From contig DATHDP010000087.1 of NCBI GenBank assembly GCA_035318985.1, positions 1 through 64,000 on the forward strand: 64,000 nt of DNA, in the 5' to 3' direction. Shown here in pieces: positions 42,769 through 51,136 of this stretch; position 1 is the first letter of the stretch, and the number at the start of each line of letters is the position of its first letter. Source of the DNA: VBAS01 sp035318985. Its GTDB lineage: Bacteria; Bacteroidota; Bacteroidia; Chitinophagales; Chitinophagaceae. The position numbers and the translations under genes are program-made. The notes under the pieces were generated by a model. The model saw only the letters and a list, made by a program, of their open reading frames with translations, did not search any database and was not told where the DNA came from.

Positions 42769-42869
42769 GGGAAAATATTTTAAACCAAGAGGCTATGTAA
42801 TTAATTTCTGTCCCGACTTCTTTTACTCTTAGTATTGTTTATAACGTAAATTTAGGGCAAAAAAATATA

Positions 42870-43283
42870 ATGACCTCAACAGTAGTTTATAATGGCGAGT
42901 TAAGAACAACATGTACCCATTTGCGTAGTGCCAATAGTTTTGAAACAGACGCCCCAGTTGATAATAATGGTAAAGGTGAAAGATTTTCACCGACCGACCT
43001 TATGGCAACATCCCTGGCGACCTGCATGATAACCGTAATGAGTATAAAAGCAAGGACAATGGGTTTTGATCTGACTGGTGTTAAGATAGATGTATTAAAG
43101 ATCATGAAAGCTGAGCCGCGCCGCGTAGGCGGTATCGAATTGACCTTTCATATTCCCGATAGCTTGCTTAACATAGATGAAAAAACAAAAACGATCTTGA
43201 AAAATACGGGAATGACCTGTCCTGTTGCATTGAGTGTACATCCGGATATTGAGCAGAAAGTGAATTGGGGAGGTTGGAGCTAG
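42870..43283 (+). CDS. OsmC family protein
   Basis: 137 residues: HLRSANSFETDAPVDNNGKG, SPTDLMATSLATCMITVMSI, FDLTGVKIDVLKIMKAEPRR and NTGMTCPVALSVHP. The TSLATC and MTCPV cysteines are the two redox-active residues of the OsmC/Ohr peroxidase family, which reduces organic hydroperoxides. A single gene on the plus strand, divergent from the outer-membrane protein at 41962-42768 (101 bp apart). A weak TAAATTTA lies upstream, but no good -33 box. Confidence 0.93.
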   Translation: MTSTVVYNGELRTTCTHLRSANSFETDAPVDNNGKGERFSPTDLMATSLATCMITVMSIKARTMGFDLTGVKIDVLKIMKAEPRRVGGIELTFHIPDSLLNIDEKTKTILKNTGMTCPVALSVHPDIEQKVNWGGWS

Positions 43284-43387
43284 TTGAAGCGATTGTCCGT
43301 TTTTCTCGTAGTATTTCTTAGGAACCTGCGGACTTATTGGATGTTATTTAAGGTATAAATTCATGAAATATAGCAGGTGGTTTCGCT

Positions 43388-43418
43388 TTTGAAGTATAAA
43401 CTCTGGCCCCTACTTTTA
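43388..43418 (+). promoter_or_regulatory. Candidate promoter of the 39-residue lipoprotein gene
   Basis: TTTG at 43388-43391, 19 nt, then TACTTTTA at 43411-43418 (one mismatch to TAnnTTTG). The start codon follows 16 bp after the -7 box. Confidence 0.5.
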
Positions 43419-43434
43419 GTTCAAATTAAAACCT

Positions 43435-43554
43435 ATGAAGACGAGAATCATACTTTTTGTACTGGCCGTTATATTGCTTTCATCTTGCATGAGAGCACTT
43501 ACCCCAGACCAGGCTGCAAATGGAAGCTATAAGCACTGTCACCCCATGAGGTAG
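43435..43554 (+). CDS. Very small lipoprotein, 39 residues
   Basis: ATG at 43435, stop TAG at 43552-43554. The product starts MKTRIILFVLAVILLSSCMR: basic residues, hydrophobic core and a perfect lipobox (LSSC), so Cys18 would be lipidated. The mature part is only 22 residues and contains TPDQAANGSYKHCHPMR. A matching promoter lies just upstream and the stop abuts the stop of the convergent DUF2851 gene. The combination argues for a real gene despite its size. Function unknown; the tail has one Cys and two His that could bind a metal. Confidence 0.7.
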   Translation: MKTRIILFVLAVILLSSCMRALTPDQAANGSYKHCHPMR

Positions 43555-44811
43555 TCAGCCGCTTTTGAGAAGTGCATTACCGACAGCGCAATCCAGACAT
43601 CTTTTTTTAGTGCAGTATTCATTCTTTAATTCGATCAATGCCTGTGAATCATGGGCATTTTTATTTTTTAAGCCGGATTGCTCAAATCCTTTGGTTATTG
43701 AATTTGATTCCGCCGTTATTTCCTCCAGCCATTGCACTGCTTTATCCTTAAATTTTTGTTCCTTATTAAAATGTCCGTAAGAAAACAGCACGGTGCATAC
43801 TGTATTAATGATAATATTGTCGACCATTCCTGCGCCAAGATTTTTCTTTTTAAATGAAGTCTGCTCATCAAACCGATAATGATAATGCCAGTAATCATTG
43901 GCAGTCACATCAAGCCAGTTCTTAACATCCTTTACAGACTGCGATTCTTTAATTTTAGAGAACAAATGTTCTGATTGATGGATAAGCATAGCCAACTGCG
44001 CTAACCTGATAGTGGGAAAGTTTCCAGGTCGCATTCGAAGGAAGAAGGGTGTATAGATATTTTGCCTGAGTTTGTATTTGCTTTTATAGAATCCATATTC
44101 TTTTTGTAACATGATGGGATAATCTTCATTGAACTTTTCATTCAGCAAATTTGACTGCCCCATTAACAGCGCTTCTAACTGGTGAATTTGATTTTTATGT
44201 TTTGCTAAAATATTTACCGGTATGCTGCGAGCCATTGCTTCAAAAGCATCTGCATTTATTTTTATTCCGAAGTTTCTTGCCAATAACCACCAGAATGTTT
44301 CTTCCCAATGATGATTGTTTTGATCAAGATATGTTTTGACAATGGCAGATTTCCTTATCAGTCTTTCGGCCAGCAATCTTTCTTTCCAGCTTTGCCATAC
44401 AATTGGTTTTACTGATGAAATAGATTTTTCACAAGGGATAAAGCCTTGTGCATTCATCAGGTCCTCGTATCGCTGGAGAAAAATTTTTGCAACCCTGTTA
44501 TTTAGCTTCAGTACAGGCATACTGTAATCCGGGAAATCATCTTCCCAAACAACATGAAGAATGACATTGTTATAATTCTTATCGTTTTGATGATTGTGCC
44601 TGTTCCAATCAGAAGAACGTAAATGGAGCTCTACATTTCCTGCCCATGTTGTTTTTCCAATTTTGATCTTTGCATCATTAAAATCATGACCCTGGTTTGT
44701 ATTATAGGTACCGGGAAAAATAACTTCTATTGTTTCACCTGAAGTAGATTGCAACTCGCCTTTATTGAAATACTGGAATTGCCAGATGAATTGGAGAAGA
44801 CGTTCGGTCAT
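43555..44811 (-). CDS. DUF2851 family protein
   Basis: About 418 residues from the ATG at 44811 (MTERLLQFIWQFQYFNKGEL); the frame stays open to 44874, but the extra part is translated from a low-information spacer. Blocks such as IEVIFPGTYNTNQGHDFNDA, WAGNVELHLRSSDWNRHNHQ, NVILHVVWEDD and, late, KKRCLDCAVGNALL match DUF2851, a Bacteroidota family of unknown function. The N-terminal part with GPDF/HDFNDA-like acidic residues hints at a nuclease-like fold, but this is a guess. Confidence 0.9.
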   Translation of the reverse strand: MTERLLQFIWQFQYFNKGELQSTSGETIEVIFPGTYNTNQGHDFNDAKIKIGKTTWAGNVELHLRSSDWNRHNHQNDKNYNNVILHVVWEDDFPDYSMPVLKLNNRVAKIFLQRYEDLMNAQGFIPCEKSISSVKPIVWQSWKERLLAERLIRKSAIVKTYLDQNNHHWEETFWWLLARNFGIKINADAFEAMARSIPVNILAKHKNQIHQLEALLMGQSNLLNEKFNEDYPIMLQKEYGFYKSKYKLRQNIYTPFFLRMRPGNFPTIRLAQLAMLIHQSEHLFSKIKESQSVKDVKNWLDVTANDYWHYHYRFDEQTSFKKKNLGAGMVDNIIINTVCTVLFSYGHFNKEQKFKDKAVQWLEEITAESNSITKGFEQSGLKNKNAHDSQALIELKNEYCTKKRCLDCAVGNALLKSG

Positions 44812-44951
44812 ACCCCTTGTCTCCCTAAAGGGGGAACTTAGATTGAGACTTTCTGTGCTACCCTTGGTAGTCATTGAGGATGGTTAAATGGTTGAATTAC
44901 TAAATTGCTATTTCAAATTACTGAATTCATTCAATTTAACAATCAAACAAT

Positions 44952-45518
44952 TCACCCATTTATCTTTTGCAGCTCTCTTACTACCCTGCTGACCGGCAAA
45001 CCCATTACATTATAAAAATCTCCATTGATGGATTTAATTCCTACCACACCGATCCATTCCTGTATAGCATAAGCACCGGCTTTATCGTAAGGTTTGTATT
45101 TATCAACATAAAATTCTATTTGCTCCAGTGTGAGTTTATGGAATTGAACTTCCGTAACATCAGCAAACGATATCTCTTTCTCTCCTTTCCTGATAACAAC
45201 ACCTGTGATCACTTTATGTTTTTCTCCTGAAAGAGCAAACAGGATACTCACTGCTTCTTCCCGATGTACCGGTTTACCAATAATACTTTCGCCAAGAACA
45301 ACTATCGTATCAGCCGCAAGTATTGTTTGATCAGGAGAAATCAATTTCTGTATAGCAGCAGCTTTTTGTTGAGCAATATAAACTGCGATCTCCTCTGGCT
45401 CTAATCCAGGAGGATAGTTTTCAGAAGTTTCTTTTACAATGATCTCAAATGGAATTTCGGCCCATTCCAACAATTGCTTTCTGCGTGGTGATTGTGATGC
45501 AAGAATTATCTTGTTCAT
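44952..45518 (-). CDS. maf: Maf family nucleotide pyrophosphatase
   Basis: About 188 residues from the ATG at 45518 (MNKIILASQSPRRKQLLEWA). Maf proteins hydrolyse non-canonical or excess nucleoside triphosphates (dTTP/UTP type when this pattern is present) to monophosphates. Other blocks: ETSENYPPGLEPEEIAVYIA, AADTIVVLGESIIGKP, KHKVITGVVIRKGE, DKAGAYAIQEW and GDFYNVMGLPV. Its start overlaps the stop of the UbiA gene by 4 bp (ATGA), so they are cotranscribed and coupled. Confidence 0.95.
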   Translation of the reverse strand: MNKIILASQSPRRKQLLEWAEIPFEIIVKETSENYPPGLEPEEIAVYIAQQKAAAIQKLISPDQTILAADTIVVLGESIIGKPVHREEAVSILFALSGEKHKVITGVVIRKGEKEISFADVTEVQFHKLTLEQIEFYVDKYKPYDKAGAYAIQEWIGVVGIKSINGDFYNVMGLPVSRVVRELQKING

Positions 45519-46456
45519 AAATAGAAGTAAAAAAATATCATTGATAAGATGCCAGTGAGCATTACCAGTTTTGTCCAATTACTTAAACGATGATAATCGT
45601 TATGTTCTTTTGCTCTGAATAATTGAAGAAATATCAAAATAAAGGGTACAATAATAAACACAATGGAGTATGTCATTGCCCACCACCATTCAAATCTTGC
45701 GACATACACTTGTAAAATAATAAGCAATGCAAGTATCACTATAAGCCAGACTGCGATATAAACCTTTGCAGCATTTACACCCCAAACGATGGGCATTGTG
45801 TGACATCCATATTTTTCATCTCCCTGCATATCTTCTATATCTTTAATTGCTTCGCGGATCAATGAGCTGATAAACGCAAACCCGGCATAAAGCAAACTGA
45901 TACGGATGATCTTTCCGCTTGCTTCAATGATCTCTGCGCTTGTGAAAACAGGAGAAGTAAATTCCGCCAGGCCAATAACTAAAATCACCCAAGCTGTAAG
46001 TAAAGAAATAAGAATGTTCCCGAAAAGTAGTTTTCGTTTTAAAGAAACTGAATAGCCAAATAACAAAACTACACACATGAAATTTCCCAAAAGAATATAC
46101 CAGAAACCTGTCCGCCAGGCAACCCATGCACTTAATAAGATCCCAACGCCACTAAGAACAAAATGCCATGCCATAGCCCAACGACGTGAAACGATCTTAT
46201 CAACCACATTCGCCGTTGGTTTATTTATTTGATCAATATTAATATCAAAATAGTCATTGATAATATAGCCAGCTGCCGCAATAAGCACGGAGGAAACAAC
46301 AAGCAAAATAAAATTTAAGCCATCTATTGAAGGCCTGGTTCCAAGCGGCAGAAGAATGGTATCAAGAACAGCAGTATGAAAAAGGATCTGCGTGAGTACA
46401 ATAAAAAACAGGTTGGGCAAACGGATCATTTTTATAAAAGCCCCAACCAGGTTCAT
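45515..46456 (-). CDS. UbiA-family prenyltransferase
   Basis: 313 residues with about nine spans. The first Asp-rich motif is NDYFDINIDQINKP and the second DIEDMQGDEKYG, the two sites that bind the Mg-prenyl diphosphate. The pattern is that of the Bacteroidota geranylgeranylglycerol-phosphate geranylgeranyltransferase-like group rather than of UbiA proper; the real acceptor is unknown. It is followed by maf with a 4-bp overlap and preceded by the KdsC-like gene 108 bp upstream. Confidence 0.9.
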   Translation of the reverse strand: MNLVGAFIKMIRLPNLFFIVLTQILFHTAVLDTILLPLGTRPSIDGLNFILLVVSSVLIAAAGYIINDYFDINIDQINKPTANVVDKIVSRRWAMAWHFVLSGVGILLSAWVAWRTGFWYILLGNFMCVVLLFGYSVSLKRKLLFGNILISLLTAWVILVIGLAEFTSPVFTSAEIIEASGKIIRISLLYAGFAFISSLIREAIKDIEDMQGDEKYGCHTMPIVWGVNAAKVYIAVWLIVILALLIILQVYVARFEWWWAMTYSIVFIIVPFILIFLQLFRAKEHNDYHRLSNWTKLVMLTGILSMIFFYFYL

Positions 46457-46564
46457 GAGTTAGTAATTTTCAGGAAAGTTAGTAAGAGAAGATGATAATT
46501 TTATAGATAAGAGATGATAGTTGGATCAAGTCGGCGATATGACTATCAGTTATCATCTAAACAT

Positions 46565-47086
46565 TTATTTTGATGTTACATCCGTTTCATATTGCCAATG
46601 ACCATTTACCTTAAGAACCTTTTCAATTACATCTCTCACACATCCCCAGCCTCCATTCACAGGAGAAATATATTTTACAACATTCTTTACTTCACTTACA
46701 GCATCAGCCGGACATGCAGATAAACCAACTTTTGACATTATCGGCAGATCAGGCAGATCATCTCCCATATAAAGAACTTCATCCCATTTTATTTTATTGC
46801 TTTTGAGAAGGTCATCAACAAAGTTTATCTTATCACCTACACCAAGATGAATATCTTTTATACCGAGGTATTCTAATCTTTTCCTTGACTCTTCTGATAC
46901 GCCGCCTGATACTATGAATACACGATACCCTTTTTTCATTGCCATTTGCATACCAAAACCATCTTTTACATGCATTTGTCTTGCCTGCAAACCATCACGC
47001 AGCACAAGTAGTGTACCATCAGTAAGTACACCATCAATATCAAAAATAAAGGTGGTAATTTTTTTAAATTCGGCGAGAACGTTCAT
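46565..47086 (-). CDS. kdsC: KdsC-like HAD phosphatase
   Basis: 173 residues from the ATG at 47086 (the TTG one codon earlier is less likely). HAD-family phosphatase that removes phosphate from KDO-8-phosphate in lipopolysaccharide synthesis. FIFDIDGVLTDGTLLV holds the catalytic DxD, FIVSGGVSEESRKRLEYL the second motif, and VLYMGDDLPDLPIMSKVGLS the Mg-binding end; DGFGMQMAMKKG and LGVGDKI are also family blocks. Length is normal for the class without a cap domain. Close to a UbiA and Maf gene pair. Confidence 0.92.
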   Translation of the reverse strand: MNVLAEFKKITTFIFDIDGVLTDGTLLVLRDGLQARQMHVKDGFGMQMAMKKGYRVFIVSGGVSEESRKRLEYLGIKDIHLGVGDKINFVDDLLKSNKIKWDEVLYMGDDLPDLPIMSKVGLSACPADAVSEVKNVVKYISPVNGGWGCVRDVIEKVLKVNGHWQYETDVTSK

Positions 47087-47093
47087 CAATTTT

Positions 47094-47160
47094 AGATTTT
47101 AGATTGCAGATTTCGGATTTCATTCAAAACAAATCTACAATCCGAAATCCCAAATCTGAA
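47094..47160. repeat. Intergenic inverted-repeat element
   Basis: Between the KdsC-like gene and iscX. GATTGCAGATTTCGGATTT-type sequence on the left faces AATCCGAAATC and CAAATCTGAAATT on the right. The same words (GATTTCGGATT, ATTGCAGATTT) recur at 63003-63061. Probably a dispersed non-coding repeat. Confidence 0.65.
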
Positions 47161-47161
47161 A

Positions 47162-47401
47162 TTACTTTTGATTATCCCTCCATTCATACACCCATGCACT
47201 TTGTATCATTTCGAGATGACCTTCGGTGCTCTCTTCCTTCTTGCCTTCAAAATTCGGGATTTGTAATATCCACTCAAGAAGTTCGGTGAAACGAATACGA
47301 TAAATTTTTCCTTCATTAAAATCATTACCAAAACGTTCATATAACTTTTGGGCAATGTCTTCGTGATCGTTCCAGTGTATTGGGGGTTCAAAGTGAGTCA
47401 T
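47162..47401 (-). CDS. iscX: Iron-sulphur assembly protein IscX-like
   Basis: 79 residues: IHWNDHEDIAQKLYERFGND, IYRIRFTELLEWILQIPNFE and HLEMIQSAWVYEWRD. This is the IscX (YfhJ) pattern with the acidic surface and final EW. IscX tunes the activity of the cysteine desulphurase IscS and binds iron weakly. A 2Fe-2S ferredoxin gene lies 96 bp upstream on the same strand, echoing the isc operon order (fdx-iscX), though iscS, iscU and hscAB are absent from the window. Confidence 0.9.
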   Translation of the reverse strand: MTHFEPPIHWNDHEDIAQKLYERFGNDFNEGKIYRIRFTELLEWILQIPNFEGKKEESTEGHLEMIQSAWVYEWRDNQK

Positions 47402-47421
47402 AGTATTAAATGTGCTGATTT

Positions 47422-47481
47422 GCCAATGTGATTATGCGCCAATTAATTTCAAATGTTTAGTTACTTCATTAGCACATTGGC
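47422..47481. repeat. Short inverted repeat upstream of iscX
   Basis: GCCAATGTG at 47422-47430 and CACATTGGC at 47473-47481 form a 9-bp perfect inverted repeat around a 42-nt AT-rich loop, in the 96-bp spacer between the ferredoxin and iscX genes. It may be a terminator remnant or one more dispersed repeat. Confidence 0.45.
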
Positions 47482-47497
47482 TAATTTGCTAATCATC

Positions 47498-47833
47498 TTA
47501 TTCTCCTAAAAATTGTGTCTGATCCGGTAAAGTTATTTCAATTTCTCCATCACCATCAAGCAAAAGCGATTGGCATCCTAATCTTGAATTCAATCTGGGG
47601 TTCATTGCCCTGTCAATAAAATCTTCTTCCCTATCGGTTAATTCATCTATTGAATCCATTCCTTTATCAATATATAAATGACAGGTAGTGCAGGCACAAA
47701 CCCCGCCACAATTATGATGAAGCTCAATATCATTTTTAAGGCAGATCTCCAGTAAGGTCTGGTTAGGCTCCAGGTTTTCTATTGTGATCGGGACAGCTCC
47801 TTTCTCTTCAAAATTTATCTTCAGATTATACAT
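47498..47833 (-). CDS. fdx: 2Fe-2S ferredoxin (adrenodoxin/Isc type)
   Basis: About 111 residues from the ATG at 47833; the 16 residues upstream in the open frame do not look conserved. The cluster ligands are in HHNCGGVCACTTCHLYI (C-x5-C-x2-C, with one extra Cys between) and SRLGCQSLL. The C-terminal GDGEIEITLPDQ is typical. Such ferredoxins supply electrons in iron-sulphur cluster building, in keeping with iscX downstream. Confidence 0.93.
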   Translation of the reverse strand: MYNLKINFEEKGAVPITIENLEPNQTLLEICLKNDIELHHNCGGVCACTTCHLYIDKGMDSIDELTDREEDFIDRAMNPRLNSRLGCQSLLLDGDGEIEITLPDQTQFLGE

Positions 47834-47915
47834 CGATTCTCGTTTGGGTTGCAAATGTAACTGTAAAAAGAAAACAGGCATTTACTTGTTTGGGAAAAGT
47901 CCCCGTTTCAAATAA

Positions 47916-48680
47916 CTATCCTTTAAACCCTTTTATACTTGAAGTTAAAAACTCGTAGACCCGTTTTTGTTCGGGATGCGAGCTAAGTAAAGCAAGATGT
48001 TTCTGTATAGTTTCTTCATCATTTCGAATAGCAGGACCCGTTTGTGATCTTGACGGAGAAATATCCTTTATGCGTGATGCCGTCTCTTCTATTAGTGGCA
48101 GCATCTCTTGAAAATCTATGCCTTCCTTATTACAATAATTTTCTGCAAGAGCATATAAGTGATTTGTAAAATTATTTACAAACACCGCTGCCACATGCAG
48201 TTTTGATCTTGCGTCATCATTGGCTTGTGTTACATGTTGCGGAGAAATTGAATTTGCCAATGTTTCCAGTTTTTTTCTTGTCATTTCATCACTGCCATCA
48301 AAAAAGATCGGTGTTTCAGGCAGAGTTGAATCTTCCTTATGCAAGCTTTGTAATGGATAAAAAACTCCATAATGATCAGTCACCGTCTTTAAAATATCCT
48401 TTGATACCGATGCGGCAGTATGAACAACAACTCTTTTGGGCAGCTGTATGTTAGCGATCACATCATCTATTGCATCATCGCTAACAGCAATAATATAAAT
48501 ATCAGCATTGGGTTTAGCTATACTTGGATAGTTAGAGCTTTCGGTATCCCATTCATATGCAAGCCTGCTGGCGGCAGAAGCATTGCGACTTATTACCTGC
48601 AAAATACGATGCCCGGCTGCTTTAAATTTTCTTCCTAAAACTGCTGCAACATTTCCTGAACCAAGAATTACAATATCCAT
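47916..48680 (-). CDS. Rossmann-fold / DUF2520 protein
   Basis: 254 residues. The N-terminal half is a dinucleotide-binding fold (MDIVILGSGNVAAVLGRKFK, GxGxxA-type), with IYIIAVSDDAIDDVIANIQL. The second half is the DUF2520 helical domain (HVAAVFVNNFTNHLYALAEN, TGPAIRNDEETIQKHLALL). It looks like a 6-phosphogluconate/ketopantoate-type dehydrogenase relative; several related proteins are annotated as F420 or NADP oxidoreductases. Its start lies only 15 bp from that of the divergent hydrolase. Confidence 0.9.
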   Translation of the reverse strand: MDIVILGSGNVAAVLGRKFKAAGHRILQVISRNASAASRLAYEWDTESSNYPSIAKPNADIYIIAVSDDAIDDVIANIQLPKRVVVHTAASVSKDILKTVTDHYGVFYPLQSLHKEDSTLPETPIFFDGSDEMTRKKLETLANSISPQHVTQANDDARSKLHVAAVFVNNFTNHLYALAENYCNKEGIDFQEMLPLIEETASRIKDISPSRSQTGPAIRNDEETIQKHLALLSSHPEQKRVYEFLTSSIKGFKG

Positions 48681-48695
48681 AAGTACATTTGTATA

Positions 48696-49541
48696 ATGAC
48701 AAAGTTAGGGCAACAGATAGCGATCGGGTATTATCGTACGAAATTTAAGATCCTTTCTGCCTTATCTAATCGAAAAGCAGCGGAATTGGCATTGGACCTC
48801 TTTACAACTCCACAATTCCGGTATAAGAAGCCATTACCTGAAGTTTTTAATGAATCTGAAAAATTGCAATTCAAACTTCATGGAGAAACAGTGACTGGTT
48901 ATCGATGGAATCGTGGCGGGCATAGAAAGGTGCTGATCGTTCACGGCTTTAATTCTTCAGTTGCGAAGTTTGATCGCTACATTAAGCCATTGATGAAAAA
49001 AGGATACGAAGTACTGGCTTTTGATGCGCCTGCACATGGATATAGTACAGGTAAAACTTTGAATGCTGTTATGTTCAAAGAAATGGTGGAATACATACAT
49101 AAAGAGTATGGACCAATAAGATCATATATGGGTCATTCATTTGGCGGTCTTGCTATTTGTCTTGCATTGGAAGAAATTGAACATACGGATGATTGCCATG
49201 TCGTGTTGATCGCTCCGGCTACTGAGTCTAAAACTGCGATCGATATTTTCTTTTCATTCATGAAATTAAATGAAGGTGTAAGAAAAGAATTCGATGACAA
49301 TATCTATAAGATAGGAAACAAACCTTCTGAATGGTATTCAGTAAGCAGGACAATAAAAAACTTAAAAGCAAAAATTCTTTGGTGCCATGACGAAGAAGAT
49401 ACGATGACACCCTGGAAAGATGCAAAAAAAGTAATGGACGACAAGCATTACAATATTGAATTCATTGTTACAAAAGGATTAGGACATAGAAGAATTTACA
49501 GGGATAGCAACGTAAGCAAAGCGATCATAGAGTTTCTATAA
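48696..49541 (+). CDS. Alpha/beta-hydrolase
   Basis: 281 residues, cytosolic. VLIVHGFNSSVAKFDRYIKP at the oxyanion position, AFDAPAHGYSTG, nucleophile elbow MGHSFGGLAIC, acid loop WCHDEEDTMTPW and final KGLGHRRI give a complete Ser-Asp-His set. Resembles the 2-hydroxy-6-oxo-type/serine aminopeptidase-like hydrolases. Substrate unknown. No operon partner; the 150 bp downstream hold only a 16-bp palindrome at 49556-49571 (CCTTTTTGCAAAAAGG). Confidence 0.9.
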   Translation: MTKLGQQIAIGYYRTKFKILSALSNRKAAELALDLFTTPQFRYKKPLPEVFNESEKLQFKLHGETVTGYRWNRGGHRKVLIVHGFNSSVAKFDRYIKPLMKKGYEVLAFDAPAHGYSTGKTLNAVMFKEMVEYIHKEYGPIRSYMGHSFGGLAICLALEEIEHTDDCHVVLIAPATESKTAIDIFFSFMKLNEGVRKEFDDNIYKIGNKPSEWYSVSRTIKNLKAKILWCHDEEDTMTPWKDAKKVMDDKHYNIEFIVTKGLGHRRIYRDSNVSKAIIEFL

Positions 49542-49691
49542 ACTCTTTTTAAAAGCCTTTTTGCAAAAAGGGAAATATAATTTACATAAACAGGCTGATT
49601 CGGTAGCCCGTCACCACACAATATTAATAGAGCTAAGGCAAAAATGAACTGGCAAACTATTTGATTTATCAGAGAGATCAGAAACCCTCTT

Positions 49692-50495
49692 ATGATAAGA
49701 TTTTTACTTACTGCCCTTGTGTTAAGCATCTTTTTGATCTCCTGCGAGAAAACATTTACCTATAATGCTAATGAGATACAGATCGAAGAAAAGGATAGGG
49801 ATCAAAACACAAAAAACCTTGAACGCTTACGATCAAAACCCGAAAATGCTTCTTTTAATTTTGTTGTGATCGCCGATACCCAGCGTTTTTATGAAGAACT
49901 GGATGATCTTGTGGAAAAAATAAACAGATATCGGGATATTTCATTTGTTGTATTAAATGGCGACTTGACTGATTTTGGCCTGAGATCAGAATATCTATGG
50001 ATAAGCCAACGACTGCAAAAACTTTCTACTCCTTCCCTTGTCGTTATCGGCAACCATGATATGCTAGGTAATGGTCGTGAATTATATAAGCAACTGTATG
50101 GCCCGGAAAATTTTGGCTTTAGTTTTTCAGGTTATAAGTTTATAGTTTTAAACTCAAACTCACAGGAAGTTGGCCATAATGGTTCTCTTCCTGATACAAC
50201 CTGGCTTCAACAAGAACTAGCTGCAACACCTGCTCAACAGAAAATTTTTATTATATCACATATAGCACCTTTTAGTGGAGATTTTGATCGATCACTTGAA
50301 CAAGCTTATGTAAGAATGTTGGCAAACAATGAAAATGTTATTTATTCAATTCATGGTCATGAAGATATTTCTTATTTAGGTCAACCGTACGGACCGCCGG
50401 TCAACTATTTAGTTGTTAATACTATTAAAGAAAGAAGTTTTGTACTTATCAAGGTCAAATCAAATAATACTGAAGTTGAAAAAATATTTTTTTAG
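49692..50495 (+). CDS. Metallophosphoesterase lipoprotein
   Basis: 267 residues. Signal peptide with lipobox (FLISC). The calcineurin-like core shows FVVIADTQRF (DxQ where DxH is more usual), VVLNGDLTDFG (GDxxD), VVIGNHDM (GNHD), FIISHIAPF and YSIHGHED, so most dinuclear-metal ligands are present. A phosphodiesterase or phosphatase on the periplasmic or outer-membrane face is likely. The next gene, an outer-membrane-like protein, overlaps its 3' end if the TTG start is used. Confidence 0.92.
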   Translation: MIRFLLTALVLSIFLISCEKTFTYNANEIQIEEKDRDQNTKNLERLRSKPENASFNFVVIADTQRFYEELDDLVEKINRYRDISFVVLNGDLTDFGLRSEYLWISQRLQKLSTPSLVVIGNHDMLGNGRELYKQLYGPENFGFSFSGYKFIVLNSNSQEVGHNGSLPDTTWLQQELAATPAQQKIFIISHIAPFSGDFDRSLEQAYVRMLANNENVIYSIHGHEDISYLGQPYGPPVNYLVVNTIKERSFVLIKVKSNNTEVEKIFF

Positions 50496-51084
50496 ATCGT
50501 CTTCTGTGATGTTGTTGTTTTTTCTGCTGATAACAACAGGAAAAATATCCGCACAGAAAAAAAAATTTAAGATAAAACCGCCTGACCATATAAAGGTTCA
50601 ATATGCAGGCGGTATGGGTTTTATTTCCATCGGTGCCGGGTACAGTACTAAAAATCAAAAACTGGAGGGTGATCTTTCTTATGGGTACTTACCCAAAAGT
50701 GTTGGAGGTATTCGCATTCATTCCATCTCTGGAAAGGTCACATGGATACCGGTTAATCCTGTACGTATAAAAAAATACCAGGTAGAGCCGCTAATGACAG
50801 GGCTAATTGTCAATTATAGTTTCGGAAAACAATATTTTAGTTTCGATCCTCCATATTATCCATATCGGTATTATAGTTTTCCAACAGCCATTCATTCAGC
50901 GTTATTTTTGGGAAGCAGGATCGGATTTAATTTTCCGACAAACACATTTGTACGTCGGCTTTCCTTGTACTATGAAATTTTAAGCTTCGATCGAGAAATT
51001 ATAGGTCTTGTATCAAATCCTAAATCTTTACAGGTAGCAGATGTAGTTACATTGTCTTTGGGTGTCAAGATCAATTTTGAATAA
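50476..51084 (+). CDS. Small outer-membrane beta-barrel protein, TTG start likely
   Basis: About 202 residues. An in-frame TTG at 50476 gives KKYFFRSSSVMLLFFLLITT followed by a signal cleavage at ISAQ, a complete signal peptide; the ATG at 50509 would lose the basic N-terminus. The mature part has barrel-like strands with Gly/Tyr/Phe spacing (VQYAGGMGFISIGAGYST, LEGDLSYGYLPKS, GKQYFSFDPP, RLSLYYEILSFDRE) and ends LGVKINFE. It overlaps the metallophosphoesterase gene by about 20 bp, suggesting coupled translation. Family not recognised. Confidence 0.75.
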   Translation: MKKYFFRSSSVMLLFFLLITTGKISAQKKKFKIKPPDHIKVQYAGGMGFISIGAGYSTKNQKLEGDLSYGYLPKSVGGIRIHSISGKVTWIPVNPVRIKKYQVEPLMTGLIVNYSFGKQYFSFDPPYYPYRYYSFPTAIHSALFLGSRIGFNFPTNTFVRRLSLYYEILSFDREIIGLVSNPKSLQVADVVTLSLGVKINFE

Positions 51085-51136
51085 ATTTGTTATCTACAGA
51101 ATACAAAGGGAAAACTGAATTTCTTTAAACTAAATT

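Noticed and set aside
49556..49571. 16-bp perfect palindrome CCTTTTTGCAAAAAGG as terminator
   Set aside because: A perfect palindrome without loop bases and made mostly of A-T pairs gives a weak hairpin, and no T-run follows.
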